Both the position numbers and the translations under genes were made by a program. This document shows, piece by piece, positions 52,178 to 60,720 of a stretch of 64,000 nt of DNA. The notes beneath the pieces are model-generated. The model saw only the letters and a program-made list of their open reading frames with translations, did no database searches and was not told the origin of the DNA. Source of the stretch: Maribacter forsetii DSM 18668 (GTDB taxonomy: Bacteria; Bacteroidota; Bacteroidia; Flavobacteriales; Flavobacteriaceae); NCBI RefSeq assembly GCF_000744105.1, contig NZ_JQLH01000001.1:1860001-1924000 (forward strand), given 5' to 3'. Position 1 is the stretch's first letter; each line of letters opens with the position of its first letter.

Positions 52178-53215
52178 TTACATTTGTTGTGCACGTTGCC
52201 TATTCGGTTTTTGAATACCGTATTGCTGTTTATATATTTTTACGATTATTAAAAATAGGTTGATTATCAACGGACCAAAAATCAGTCCAACAAAACCAAA
52301 AAGGGGAATACCTATTAAAACGCCTATTAATGTAATTAACGGGTGTGTGCTATCTAATTTTTTAAGAACAAAAAGCCTAATAAAGTTATCGGTCATTCCT
52401 ACCACGGTAACGCCATATATTAGTACGCCCCAAGCTTGAAAGTCCGCTCCACTAGCAAGACTTAATACAAATACCGGAAAGATGCCTATAAATGTTCCGA
52501 TGAAAGGAATCATAGAGCCAATTGTTACAATTACAAACCAGAAAAGCGGATTCTCTACTCCAAAAATATAGAATCCTATCAATGCTATAATTCCTTGTGC
52601 TATAGCAACTAGAGGTATGGCAATAGCATTAGAACGTACTACACTATCTATTTCTTTACCTAATGTTACTAAATTTTTATTGCTTAATGGAATATATTCT
52701 AATAGAGATTCTTTTAGTTCTTTCGGGCTTTTCAGCATATAATATAATAGGAATAGTAAAATACCTAGAGAGATAAAAATATTAAAAGTGCTATTGGCAA
52801 AACCTTGCATATTGTCTGTGAACCAACCAGATGCCTGTTGAGGGTCAATTGTCGATGAAATATCGTAACCTATATACTTTTCTATCTTAGATACTTGATC
52901 TTTAAAGGCTTTGGTGACTTGTTCAGATTTGTTCGCGAAATCTCCCAATTGTGAACTTAGCATAAAACCTGCTCCTGTAATTGGTATAAAAATACCAATG
53001 AATGCTCCCAAAATCAGTAACATTGATGCCCATGATCTTTTAAAGCCTTTGTTGATTAATTTCAACATCCATTTTCTAAGTACCACATAAAGGGTAAGTG
53101 CACCAAGAACTCCAGATATGTAAGGAAGCATATACTTGATAATTAACCCGCCTAAAAAAATAATTAAGGCTAGAATAATTAGCTGTCTAAGAATTTTATG
53201 ATTGATTTTCTTCAT
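52178..53215 (-). CDS. AI-2E family transporter (TqsA/YdiK-like)
   Basis: Membrane protein of 345 residues with eight expected helices. The family core is seen as a hydrophobic N-terminal pair, a central soluble insert (about 90-140, KSEQVTKAFKDQVSKIEKY), GSMIPFIGTFIGIFPVF and GIPLFGFVGLIFGPLIINL near the end. Members export varied small molecules or act in Na/Li-proton exchange; AI-2 itself is not implied. Convergent with the flippase gene with no gap. Confidence 0.87.
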   Translation of the reverse strand: MKKINHKILRQLIILALIIFLGGLIIKYMLPYISGVLGALTLYVVLRKWMLKLINKGFKRSWASMLLILGAFIGIFIPITGAGFMLSSQLGDFANKSEQVTKAFKDQVSKIEKYIGYDISSTIDPQQASGWFTDNMQGFANSTFNIFISLGILLFLLYYMLKSPKELKESLLEYIPLSNKNLVTLGKEIDSVVRSNAIAIPLVAIAQGIIALIGFYIFGVENPLFWFVIVTIGSMIPFIGTFIGIFPVFVLSLASGADFQAWGVLIYGVTVVGMTDNFIRLFVLKKLDSTHPLITLIGVLIGIPLFGFVGLIFGPLIINLFLIIVKIYKQQYGIQKPNRQRAQQM

Positions 53216-53340
53216 GAGGTTTCTTTGTAGGTAGATTGATTGCCGCTTGAAAATTAAGCCAATATGATTTGCCTTATTAACTCACTTCAATTTTTTAGTA
53301 GTCCGAAAATGAATTGTTTAGATATGAGCTAAATACTAAT

Positions 53341-53348
53341 TAACTTTG
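53341..53348 (+). promoter_or_regulatory. Candidate -7 element for the pseudouridine synthase gene
   Basis: TAACTTTG matches TAnnTTTG 7 bp before the ATG at 53356; TTG at 53314 lies 24 nt upstream, slightly further than the consensus. The leader would be very short. Confidence 0.35.
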
Positions 53349-53355
53349 AATAATT

Positions 53356-54231
53356 ATGATGCAAATAAAAGAAACACATATTGTGCCTGAAGGAATATCT
53401 CCTTTAAGATTACAGGAGTATGGAGCAGGGGTATTTCAGCGTATATCAACGAAATCTGCTTTAAAGAAGGCTATTAAAAAAGAATTGGTATTGGTTGATG
53501 GTGTTGTTGCATCTACTGCGACTATGATAATTGGCGGAGAGATAATAATTTATAAGCATCCATCAGAAAACAAAGTGAAGACAAGACTCGTGTTAAAACT
53601 TGATGTGGTTTTTGAAGATGAGTATTTGGCAATTATCAATAAACCTGCTGGAATATTGGTAAGCGGTAACGGATTTAAGACCGTAGCCAATGCACTTCCT
53701 CAAAATTTACAAAAGAGTCCTGCCGATGACGCTGTTAGCCCTCAACCGGTTCACCGTTTAGATTATGCCACAACGGGTTTACTTTTAGTAGGAAAGACAA
53801 ATAGTGTGATTACTAAACTGAATCAGTTATTTGAAAATAAGAATATTAAAAAGGAATATTTTGCGGTTACTATTGGCAAAATGAAAAATAACGGAACTAT
53901 TGATTATGAAATAGATGATAAGCCTGCCAAGTCTTCTTTTGAAGTTATAGAAACCGTTGTTTCTAAACGCTTCTCATATTTGAATTTAGTAAGGTTAAGT
54001 CCGCATACAGGTAGAAGGCATCAATTGCGCAAACATCTATTTGCTATAGGGAATCCGATTTTAGGTGATGCTACTTACTTTTTAGATGGACTGCAGTTGA
54101 AAGGTAAGGGGTTATATTTGCACGCAAGGTCACTTTGTTTTCAGCATCCTATGACAGATGAAGAAATCCATATTAAAACTGAATTTCCTAAAAAGTTCAT
54201 AAAACTATTTACAGAAAGTAATAAGCTATAA
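53356..54231 (+). CDS. RluA-family RNA pseudouridine synthase
   Basis: Protein of 291 residues. The N-terminal S4-like RNA-binding region (about 15-75, ISTKSALKKAIKKELVLVDG) is followed by a pseudouridine synthase catalytic domain. The catalytic Asp is in HRLDYATTGLLLVGK, a variant of the RluA motif HRLDxxTSG with Ala-Thr-Thr at the end, and LSPHTGRRHQLRKHL is the downstream conserved loop. Which uridine it targets cannot be predicted. The ATG at 53356 is followed by a second ATG; either could initiate. Confidence 0.88.
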   Translation: MMQIKETHIVPEGISPLRLQEYGAGVFQRISTKSALKKAIKKELVLVDGVVASTATMIIGGEIIIYKHPSENKVKTRLVLKLDVVFEDEYLAIINKPAGILVSGNGFKTVANALPQNLQKSPADDAVSPQPVHRLDYATTGLLLVGKTNSVITKLNQLFENKNIKKEYFAVTIGKMKNNGTIDYEIDDKPAKSSFEVIETVVSKRFSYLNLVRLSPHTGRRHQLRKHLFAIGNPILGDATYFLDGLQLKGKGLYLHARSLCFQHPMTDEEIHIKTEFPKKFIKLFTESNKL

Positions 54232-54237
54232 AAGAAA

Positions 54238-54270
54238 AAGCGCCGCAGTGATTAAATCACTACGGCGCTT
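54238..54270 (-). terminator. Terminator, mainly for the minus-strand Arg/Ser-rich gene
   Basis: Fifteen-nucleotide-plus stem AAGCGCCG(c)AGTGATT with one internal mismatch, between convergent genes. The A-rich run on its left gives a U-rich tail only for the minus-strand transcript. Confidence 0.82.
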
Positions 54271-54297
54271 AACAACTAACCAACCTAAAAACTTATT

Positions 54298-55503
54298 TTA
54301 ATTTCTTCTGCTACTTCTAGTCGCTGAACTTGTTCTTGAACTTGAGCTTCTAGCAGGAGCTTTACTTACAGATCTTGAACTAGAACTTCTGCTTACCGTA
54401 CTTCTAGACGGACTACTAGTCGCTTTTCTAGATACAGTACTACGTTGCGTTCTGGTATTTGTTGCAGTTCTAGTGTTTGCACTTCTGCTTACCGGTTTTT
54501 TATACGTAGTAGTAGTTCTTTTTACAGTGGTACTTCTTGGTGTACGGCTTACTTCTCTTTTAGTAACCGTTCTGTTTGGCGACGTACGCACAGCAGAGCT
54601 ATTACTTCTTTTAACCGTACCGTTATTAGTACTTCTTGTAACTGTTCTATTTTGTGTTGTTCTACCACTATTAGTATTGCTACGCCTTACGGTAGTTGAC
54701 CTATTTACAGTTGAACTTCTATTAGCTCTAGATGTATTATTAGATGCCAACGTTCTGTTCGTTCTTAAACCGTTATCTCTTTTGGCAACGGTTCTATTAC
54801 TTCTATAGTTGTTGTTTCTTACCGCAACTCTCTTATCATTTCTGTATACGGTAGCTCTGTTATTTCTAACCTTGTTGTATCTGTATTGTTTACCTACATG
54901 TACATAAGCCTTTCTAAAATTGTTTCTATAAGGACTATAATATGAGTATCTTACAGGGGTATAATATCTTCTGTAAGGGCTATTATATACAAAGCTAAAT
55001 CCTACTGCAGGTCTTACAAACCATCTGTGAAATGGACGGTATACATAACTTCTGTTGTATATGTTGATGTAACCAGTATGGTAATCATAAAAACCACGGT
55101 TGTTATAATATACATTCATATTACCAACGCTACGAACTCTATTGTTTCTATAGTTGATATCTACATCACCAATCTGACTTACACGACCGTAATAGTCATA
55201 ATAGATAGGTACATTTTCAACTTGAATTACTGCACCATAATCATCATATTGTGCAAACGGACTATAATCATAACCAGAGTTAAATGTTACTCCGTTTTTT
55301 CTTCCTGAAACCTGGTTCTCGATATAGAAATCAAATTCACCATCTGGGTAAACAGAAAATGTAATTCCGTTTTCTATAAAAATAAATGAGTTGTCGTATC
55401 TATAAGAATTGCTGGTTGCAACCTTATCTTCGTAAATACCTGTAGCGAAAACACCTGTGGTGCTCAAAATCATCGCTGTAAAAAGTAGTACTAAGTTCTT
55501 CAT
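54298..55503 (-). CDS. Exported, very basic Arg/Ser/Thr-repeat protein of unknown function
   Basis: Protein of 401 residues with a signal peptide (MKNLVLLFTAMILSTTGVFA). Residues about 35-150 form a Tyr/Asp/Asn-rich beta-like region (SPFAQYDDYGAVIQV, YNNRGFYDYHTGYINIYN). From about 190 on it is low complexity, with Arg, Ser, Thr and Asn in quasi-repeats such as TVKRSN, TVTKRE, RTATNTRTQRS and SRSSSSRSVSK. The tail carries a strong net positive charge and no acidic stretch to balance it. I do not recognise a family. It could bind anionic polymers (DNA, LPS, polysaccharide) at the cell surface; that is inference. Confidence 0.72.
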   Translation of the reverse strand: MKNLVLLFTAMILSTTGVFATGIYEDKVATSNSYRYDNSFIFIENGITFSVYPDGEFDFYIENQVSGRKNGVTFNSGYDYSPFAQYDDYGAVIQVENVPIYYDYYGRVSQIGDVDINYRNNRVRSVGNMNVYYNNRGFYDYHTGYINIYNRSYVYRPFHRWFVRPAVGFSFVYNSPYRRYYTPVRYSYYSPYRNNFRKAYVHVGKQYRYNKVRNNRATVYRNDKRVAVRNNNYRSNRTVAKRDNGLRTNRTLASNNTSRANRSSTVNRSTTVRRSNTNSGRTTQNRTVTRSTNNGTVKRSNSSAVRTSPNRTVTKREVSRTPRSTTVKRTTTTYKKPVSRSANTRTATNTRTQRSTVSRKATSSPSRSTVSRSSSSRSVSKAPARSSSSRTSSATRSSRRN

Positions 55504-55588
55504 AATATAAGGTTTTAAATCTGCCCCTTAGGCAGTTGTTCTAAATGTAATTATTCACATTCCCTTAGTAGTATACAAACAGCGTGCC

Positions 55589-55631
55589 AAAAAAAGAAAC
55601 CATCGATTATAATATTGATAATCAATGGTTT
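55589..55631 (-). terminator. Terminator for uvrA
   Basis: Stem AACCATCGATTAT / ATAATCAATGGTT with one mismatch and a short AT loop, followed in the minus direction by a U-rich tail from the A7 run at the left. It lies 36 bp past the uvrA stop. Confidence 0.75.
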
Positions 55632-55666
55632 AGTTATGATTTATTAATCCTTTAAAGGATTGGAAA

Positions 55667-58447
55667 TTAAGTTAATTTCTCTTTTAAGTAGCTCGCAGTA
55701 TACGATTTTTTGCTTTTTACAACCTCTTCTGGAGTACCTTCTGCTAATAATTGCCCCCCATTTTCTCCACCACCTGGTCCAAGGTCAATAATGTAATCGG
55801 CACATTTTATTAAATCTATATTATGTTCGATTACTACAATTGAATGTCCTTTTTTAATAAGAGCATTAAAAGACTTCAATAATTTTTGAATATCATGAAA
55901 GTGTAATCCGGTTGTAGGTTCATCAAAAATGAACAGTGCTTTATCTTTTGTGCTTCCTTTAATTAAGAAAGATGCCAATTTAATACGTTGTGCTTCACCG
56001 CCGGATAGGGTAGAGGAAGATTGCCCCAAAGTTACATAGCCTAAGCCTACATCTTGCAATGGTTTTAGTTTGGTGACAATTCTAGCTTGCTCCCCAGTTT
56101 CAAAAAACTGAATGGCATCATCAATAGTCATATTAAGAACATCATCTATGTTGGCATTGTTGAAGGTTACTTCTAGAACTTCTTTCTTAAATCTTTTACC
56201 GCCACAAGTTTCACATTCCAAGTGAACATCTGCCATAAACTGCATTTCTACAGTAATCTCGCCTTCACCTTTACATTTTTCACAACGACCACCATCAACA
56301 TTGAACGAAAAATGTTTTGCTTGGTAATTTCTTATTTTACTCAGTTTCTGATTGGCATATAGATGTCTAATATCATCATATGCCTTAATATAGGTAACCG
56401 GGTTGGAACGTGAAGATCTGCCAATAGGGTTTTGATCAACAAACTCCACATGCTTAATATGGTTAAATTTACCCTCTACCGATGTGTGCTGGCCAGCTTT
56501 TTCTCCATAGCCACCTGTTTCTTTTAATATAATAGGATACAACAACTTTTTTACCAAAGTGCTTTTACCACTACCGGATACTCCTGTAACCACGGTCAAC
56601 ATATCTAATGGAAAAGTGACATTGATATTTTTAAGGTTATGTTCTCTAACACCTTTTATGGTAATATGATTTTTAGATGTTCTTCTTTCTTTTGGTACTT
56701 TAATCTCCATCTTACCATTTAGATACTGTGCGGTAAGCGATTTTGATTTGAGTATTTCTTTTAAGGTTCCTTGTGCAACAACCTCACCACCGTGAGTACC
56801 AGCTTCAGGACCTATATCTATAACCATATCTGCCGCTTTCATAATATCTTCATCATGCTCAACAACAATTACCGTGTTACCTAAGTTTCGTAATGATATT
56901 AATACGTCAATAAGATTTTCTGTATCTCTTGGGTGTAAGCCAATACTAGGTTCATCTAATATGTACATAGAGCCCACCAAGCTACTACCTAATGATGTGG
57001 CTAAATTTATACGCTGACTTTCCCCACCTGATAAGGTGTTAGATTTTCTATTTATGGTCAAGTAGTTCAATCCTACTTTATCTAAAAATCCTAATCTTGT
57101 GTTTATTTCTACTAAAAGTCGCTTCGCAATGGTAGCATCACTTTCATTTAGTTGTAGCTCATTAAAGAATACAATTAGTTTTTCAATTGATAAACCTACT
57201 AATGAAGAAATTGAAGCGCCGCCAACTTTTACATAATCGGTTTCTTTTCGTAATCGTTTTCCGTTACAGACATTACATTTGGTTTTGCCTCTATATCTGG
57301 AAAGCATTACCCTGTTCTGTATTTTATAGCTTTTCTCTTCTAACATTCCAAAGAACTTATGCAGACCTATAAAATGGGAATTGCCATCCCAAACTAATTG
57401 TCTTTGAGCCTCGGTAAGCTCAAACCAAGGTTTGTGAATAGGAAAGTCATATTTGTAAGCAGAATTTACCAATTGATCACGGTAAAAACTCATGCTTTCC
57501 CCTCGCCATGGAAAAATTGCATTTTCATAGACCGATAAAGCCGTATTTGGAACTACTAAATCTTCATCTATACCAATGACATCTCCATAGCCTTCACATT
57601 TAGGACATGCACCATACGGATTATTGAAACTGAAAAGATGAACGTTAGGTTCTAAAAACGTCATGTCGTCCAATTCAAACTTATTGCTAAAGGGTGTTTG
57701 TTTTCCATCTGCCAATTCTTCGATCAAACATTCGCCCTTACCTTCAAAGAAAGCTGTATCTATGGCATTTGCCAATCTGTTATGAAAGTCTTCATCATCT
57801 TTGGTAATGATTCTATCGATTACCAAATCAAACTTTTTACCAATATCCTCAGGAGCTTGGTCTATACGTAGTACCTTATCATTATACTTTATACGCGCAT
57901 AACCTTGTTTAGAGAATAATTCCAAGGATTTTAGTGCATCTCTATCTTCACGAATGGTAATAGGTGCTAAAAGCAAAAGTTTTGTTCCCTCTTCATACTT
58001 CTTTACATGGTTTACGACATCTGTAACAGTATGTTTTTTTACTTCATGACCAGAAATAGGAGAGAAGGTCTTACCTATACGTGCATACAATAGTTTTATA
58101 TAATCATATATCTCAGTAGTGGTACCTACTGTAGATCTTGGGTTGGTAGAGTTCACCTTTTGCTCAATGGCAATTGCTGGGGCTATACCTTTTATATAAT
58201 CTACTTTTGGCTTGTCTAGCTTACCTAAAAACTGCCTGGCATAAGAAGAAAGACTTTCTACATAGCGTCTTTGACCTTCGGCATATAGGGTGTCAAAAGC
58301 TAAACTAGATTTACCAGAACCAGATAATCCCGTTATTACAACAAGTTTATTTCTAGGTATTACGACATCAATATCCTTAAGGTTGTGCAGTTTTGCTCCC
58401 TTAATAATAATGTTTTCTTTCGGATTTACTTCGGCGAGTGTAGGCAT
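55667..58447 (-). CDS. uvrA: Excinuclease ABC subunit A
   Basis: Nucleotide-excision-repair ATPase of 926 residues, the family length. Two ABC modules: GLSGSGKSSLAFDT (about 40) and GVSGSGKSTLVKKL (about 630), with signatures NTLSGGESQRI and STLSGGEAQRI. Three zinc-finger CxxC clusters are visible (CPKCEGYGD, CNVCNGKRL and the CEKCKGEGE...CETCGGKR pair). It finds DNA damage with UvrB. It stands alone here; uvrB is not in the window. Divergent from the first sigma-factor gene. Confidence 0.97.
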   Translation of the reverse strand: MPTLAEVNPKENIIIKGAKLHNLKDIDVVIPRNKLVVITGLSGSGKSSLAFDTLYAEGQRRYVESLSSYARQFLGKLDKPKVDYIKGIAPAIAIEQKVNSTNPRSTVGTTTEIYDYIKLLYARIGKTFSPISGHEVKKHTVTDVVNHVKKYEEGTKLLLLAPITIREDRDALKSLELFSKQGYARIKYNDKVLRIDQAPEDIGKKFDLVIDRIITKDDEDFHNRLANAIDTAFFEGKGECLIEELADGKQTPFSNKFELDDMTFLEPNVHLFSFNNPYGACPKCEGYGDVIGIDEDLVVPNTALSVYENAIFPWRGESMSFYRDQLVNSAYKYDFPIHKPWFELTEAQRQLVWDGNSHFIGLHKFFGMLEEKSYKIQNRVMLSRYRGKTKCNVCNGKRLRKETDYVKVGGASISSLVGLSIEKLIVFFNELQLNESDATIAKRLLVEINTRLGFLDKVGLNYLTINRKSNTLSGGESQRINLATSLGSSLVGSMYILDEPSIGLHPRDTENLIDVLISLRNLGNTVIVVEHDEDIMKAADMVIDIGPEAGTHGGEVVAQGTLKEILKSKSLTAQYLNGKMEIKVPKERRTSKNHITIKGVREHNLKNINVTFPLDMLTVVTGVSGSGKSTLVKKLLYPIILKETGGYGEKAGQHTSVEGKFNHIKHVEFVDQNPIGRSSRSNPVTYIKAYDDIRHLYANQKLSKIRNYQAKHFSFNVDGGRCEKCKGEGEITVEMQFMADVHLECETCGGKRFKKEVLEVTFNNANIDDVLNMTIDDAIQFFETGEQARIVTKLKPLQDVGLGYVTLGQSSSTLSGGEAQRIKLASFLIKGSTKDKALFIFDEPTTGLHFHDIQKLLKSFNALIKKGHSIVVIEHNIDLIKCADYIIDLGPGGGENGGQLLAEGTPEEVVKSKKSYTASYLKEKLT

Positions 58448-58563
58448 ACAAATATCTAAGATTACAAAGATACGCTTTGCCTTTTTTCTGAACTAAAAAA
58501 TGCCGTTTATCTAAAAATTGCAGAAGAAATTTTCACATTTTTATAAGAGTATTTATTTTTTTA

Positions 58564-58571
58564 TATCTTTG
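58564..58571 (+). promoter_or_regulatory. Candidate -7 element for sigma-factor module 1
   Basis: TATCTTTG matches TAnnTTTG, 119 bp before the ATG at 58691. No clear -33 TTG is seen. Confidence 0.4.
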
Positions 58572-58690
58572 GATCTCATAAAAATTCAATTAGCCTATAA
58601 CGCAACATTACTTTTTAAAGTTAGAATTTAACCATTAGACCCTTATTCATTAAGAATTTGGGGCTGCATTTTAACCCTACAAGTAACGTT

Positions 58691-59272
58691 ATGGTAGTAC
58701 AAGTTGAAGATTCCCAATTAGTAAAACAATATATACAAGGTGACGAAAGAGCTATAGAAGCTTTAATTAACCGTCACAATTCTCGCCTTACAGGTTTTAT
58801 CTATTCTAAAGTAGGTGATCGCGAGCTAACCGAAGATATTTTTCAAGACACATTCATGAAAGTTATACGTACCCTCAAAAGAGGTGCATATAATGAAGAA
58901 GGTAAATTTTTACCTTGGGTAATGCGTATTGCGCATAATCTTGTTATCGATCATTTTAGAAAGCACAATAGAATGCCAATGTATAATAGTAAGGAAAGCT
59001 ATAATATATTTTCATTGCTAGGAGACGATAAATTGAATGCCGAAAAGCAATTGATCAAAGAACAGATAGATTCTGATTTACTTCGCATGATAAAGGAGTT
59101 GCCTGAGGACCAGCAAGAAGTATTAGAGATGCGTATATATAAGGATATGAGTTTCAAAGAAATTTCTGATAATACAGGTGTTAGTATTAATACGGCTTTA
59201 GGTAGAATGCGCTACGCTTTAATTAACCTTAGAAAGTTGGTAGAGGCCAATAATATAGTTTTAACGAATTAA
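58691..59272 (+). CDS. ECF-type RNA polymerase sigma factor, copy 1
   Basis: Sigma-70 family protein of 193 residues. Region 2 (about 20-90) includes TEDIFQDTFMKVI and the -10 reading LPWVMRIAHNLVIDHFRK. A linker (NAEKQLIKEQ) and region 4 (about 125-185) follow, with DMSFKEISDNTGVSINTALGR as helix-turn-helix. The frame continues upstream to a TTG at 58658, but the ATG at 58691 gives exactly the same length as the second copy. The two are collinear without gaps and roughly 70% identical by eye. A 47-residue gene follows 74 bp downstream. No anti-sigma gene of classical type is adjacent. Confidence 0.92.
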   Translation: MVVQVEDSQLVKQYIQGDERAIEALINRHNSRLTGFIYSKVGDRELTEDIFQDTFMKVIRTLKRGAYNEEGKFLPWVMRIAHNLVIDHFRKHNRMPMYNSKESYNIFSLLGDDKLNAEKQLIKEQIDSDLLRMIKELPEDQQEVLEMRIYKDMSFKEISDNTGVSINTALGRMRYALINLRKLVEANNIVLTN

Positions 59273-59346
59273 TTGGTTACAGGTCGAGTGGATCTACTAT
59301 CTTCATCAATGTGTCGTTCTTTAGATGAACCTAAACAACACCTAGC

Positions 59347-59490
59347 ATGGAAAAAATATACACGAAAGATCAGAATAAGAACAAATTAGTTAAAGCTAAA
59401 CCAGAAACAATTCAGTTTTTGCTTTCTTATTCTAAGTCTTTAAACATTACAGAAGTAGATGGATTGCAGTTTGAGAGTAATTTGAACTAG
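59347..59490 (+). CDS. 47-residue protein, copy 1, paired with sigma factor 1
   Basis: Short open frame MEKIYTKDQN... with the core KPETIQFLLSYSKSL and ending QFESNLN. It aligns without gaps to the 47-residue gene after sigma factor 2 (23 of 47 positions identical by my count), including MEKIY, TI-FLLSYS and L-FE--LN. Conservation of an exact length and position after two paralogous sigma factors strongly supports it as a real gene. It is soluble, with no signal peptide or membrane helix. A sigma-factor partner or regulator is a plausible role, not shown. Confidence 0.82.
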   Translation: MEKIYTKDQNKNKLVKAKPETIQFLLSYSKSLNITEVDGLQFESNLN

Positions 59491-59891
59491 AATATTCCTA
59501 CAATCATATATAAACCCTTGGGCATTGTCCAAGGGTTTTTTTTGTTTTAAATGGGTTTAGTATTATCATTTATTGCTAGTGAGCGCCATATTCGTTGTAG
59601 GAGAACAAGCTTTTCTGTCTTACCTTATATATAGGTATATTAATGCAGGGCTAATAATAAAGGGGTTTTACATCATTTTTATCTTTCCTACATTTCCCCG
59701 TCGAACTATCTGAATTTGTATTTATTGTGTAGAAATATACTTTTTCGATGTTTCACATCAAAAAAACGCGGTTTGACAACATACTTTTTCCTACAGCCCC
59801 CCTTTTCTCTAGTTTTATATCAGAAATAAAAAACAAACCAATTAACTAAAAAGATTAACCCAATCTTAACCAATTAAAGAAAGTAACTCGT
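59491..59891 (+). other. 401-bp region between the two sigma modules
   Basis: Holds the terminator of module 1 (59512-59543) and presumably the promoter of module 2. The only element seen was an E. coli-like TTGACA near 59773, which I do not count. No open frame of convincing length. The sequence is AT-rich with scattered C runs (CCCCCC near 59800). Confidence 0.45.
59512..59543 (+). terminator. Terminator of sigma module 1
   Basis: AAACCCTTGG / CCAAGGGTTT stem with a 7-nt loop and a following run of T, 21 bp after the 47-residue gene. It shows that the sigma factor and small gene end as one transcription unit. Confidence 0.93.
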
Positions 59892-60473
59892 ATGAAACTA
59901 CAAATTGAAGACTCAGAATTAGTTAAAGATTACATCAACGGTAACGAAGCTGCCTTGGAAGTTTTAATTAACAGACACAATCAACGTATTACTAGTTTTA
60001 TCTATTCTAAGGTTTTAGATAGGGATATCACAGAAGACATTTTTCAAGATACCTTTATTAAGGTTATTAAAACTTTAAAAAGAGGTAAGTATAGTGAAGA
60101 GGGTAAATTTTTACCATGGGTAATGAGAATTTCTCATAACTTGATTATCGATCACTTTAGAAGAAACAAAAGAATGCCAATGTTTGAAGGTAGCGATGAC
60201 TTTAATATCTTCTCTGTAATTGGTGATGATAAGTTAAATGCCGAAAAACAATTAATAAAAAATCAAATAGATACTGATTTAAGACAATTGGTTGAAGAGT
60301 TGCCAGATGATCAAAAAGAAGTTCTTTTAATGCGTATCTATAAAGATATGAGTTTCAAAGAAATCTCTGAAAACACTGGTGTTAGCATTAATACTGCCCT
60401 GGGTAGAATGCGTTATGCTTTAATTAATCTTAGAAAAATCATTGAAAAAAACAACATAGTTCTTACGAATTAA
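59892..60473 (+). CDS. ECF-type RNA polymerase sigma factor, copy 2
   Basis: Sigma-70 family protein of 193 residues, paralogue of the copy at 58691. Region 2 has TEDIFQDTFIKVI and LPWVMRISHNLIIDHFRR; region 4 has DMSFKEISENTGVSINTALGR, and the C-terminus NNIVLTN is identical in both. The greatest differences are in the acidic stretch after RMPM (FEGSDDFN against YNSKESYN) and at the N-terminus, so promoter preference is probably similar but control may differ. A homologous 47-residue gene follows 72 bp later, matching the 74-bp gap in module 1. Confidence 0.92.
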   Translation: MKLQIEDSELVKDYINGNEAALEVLINRHNQRITSFIYSKVLDRDITEDIFQDTFIKVIKTLKRGKYSEEGKFLPWVMRISHNLIIDHFRRNKRMPMFEGSDDFNIFSVIGDDKLNAEKQLIKNQIDTDLRQLVEELPDDQKEVLLMRIYKDMSFKEISENTGVSINTALGRMRYALINLRKIIEKNNIVLTN

Positions 60474-60545
60474 TTTGGAGTAGAAAATAGAATAAACAAT
60501 ATTTCCAAATTTGCTGCGTTATTTTATTGTAACAACGTAGGAAGT

Positions 60546-60689
60546 ATGGAAAAAATTTACTCAGATTACCAAGAACAGACCGGATTTAACAAAGTTTGTC
60601 CGAAGACAATCAACTTCTTATTGAGCTATTCACAAGCTCTCTATGAATTTGAGCACAAAGATTTAGAATTCGAAATATTTTTGAATTAA
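60546..60689 (+). CDS. 47-residue protein, copy 2, paired with sigma factor 2
   Basis: Short open frame MEKIYSDYQE... with TINFLLSYSQAL and the end LEFEIFLN, the same length as the copy at 59347 and collinear with it. The conserved middle (FLLSYS) and end suggest a small helical binding protein. Cytosolic by composition. No family known to me. Followed immediately by a terminator. Confidence 0.82.
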   Translation: MEKIYSDYQEQTGFNKVCPKTINFLLSYSQALYEFEHKDLEFEIFLN

Positions 60690-60696
60690 TTAATAT

Positions 60697-60720
60697 AACC
60701 CGCTTTTAGCGGGTTTTTTT
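60697..60720 (+). terminator. Terminator of sigma module 2, overlapping the 3' end of nth
   Basis: AACCCGC / GCGGGTT stem with a TTTTA loop and a T-run. The loop contains the stop codon of the convergent nth gene, and the T-run encodes the Lys residues of its C-terminus on the opposite strand. Confidence 0.92.

Noticed and set aside
54445..55308. Several plus-strand frames opposite the Arg/Ser-rich gene
   Set aside because: They are antisense shadows created by its low-complexity codons, rich in Val, Leu and Ser without any domain; the minus-strand frame has a signal peptide and terminator.
58658..58690. N-terminal extension of sigma factor 1 from a TTG
   Set aside because: The ATG at 58691 matches exactly the length and alignment of the second copy; the 11 extra residues have no counterpart.
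59773..59800. E. coli-like TTGACA near 59773 as the promoter of sigma module 2
   Set aside because: Bacteroidota primary sigma factors use TTG/TAnnTTTG, and no fitting -7 element follows at the proper distance.
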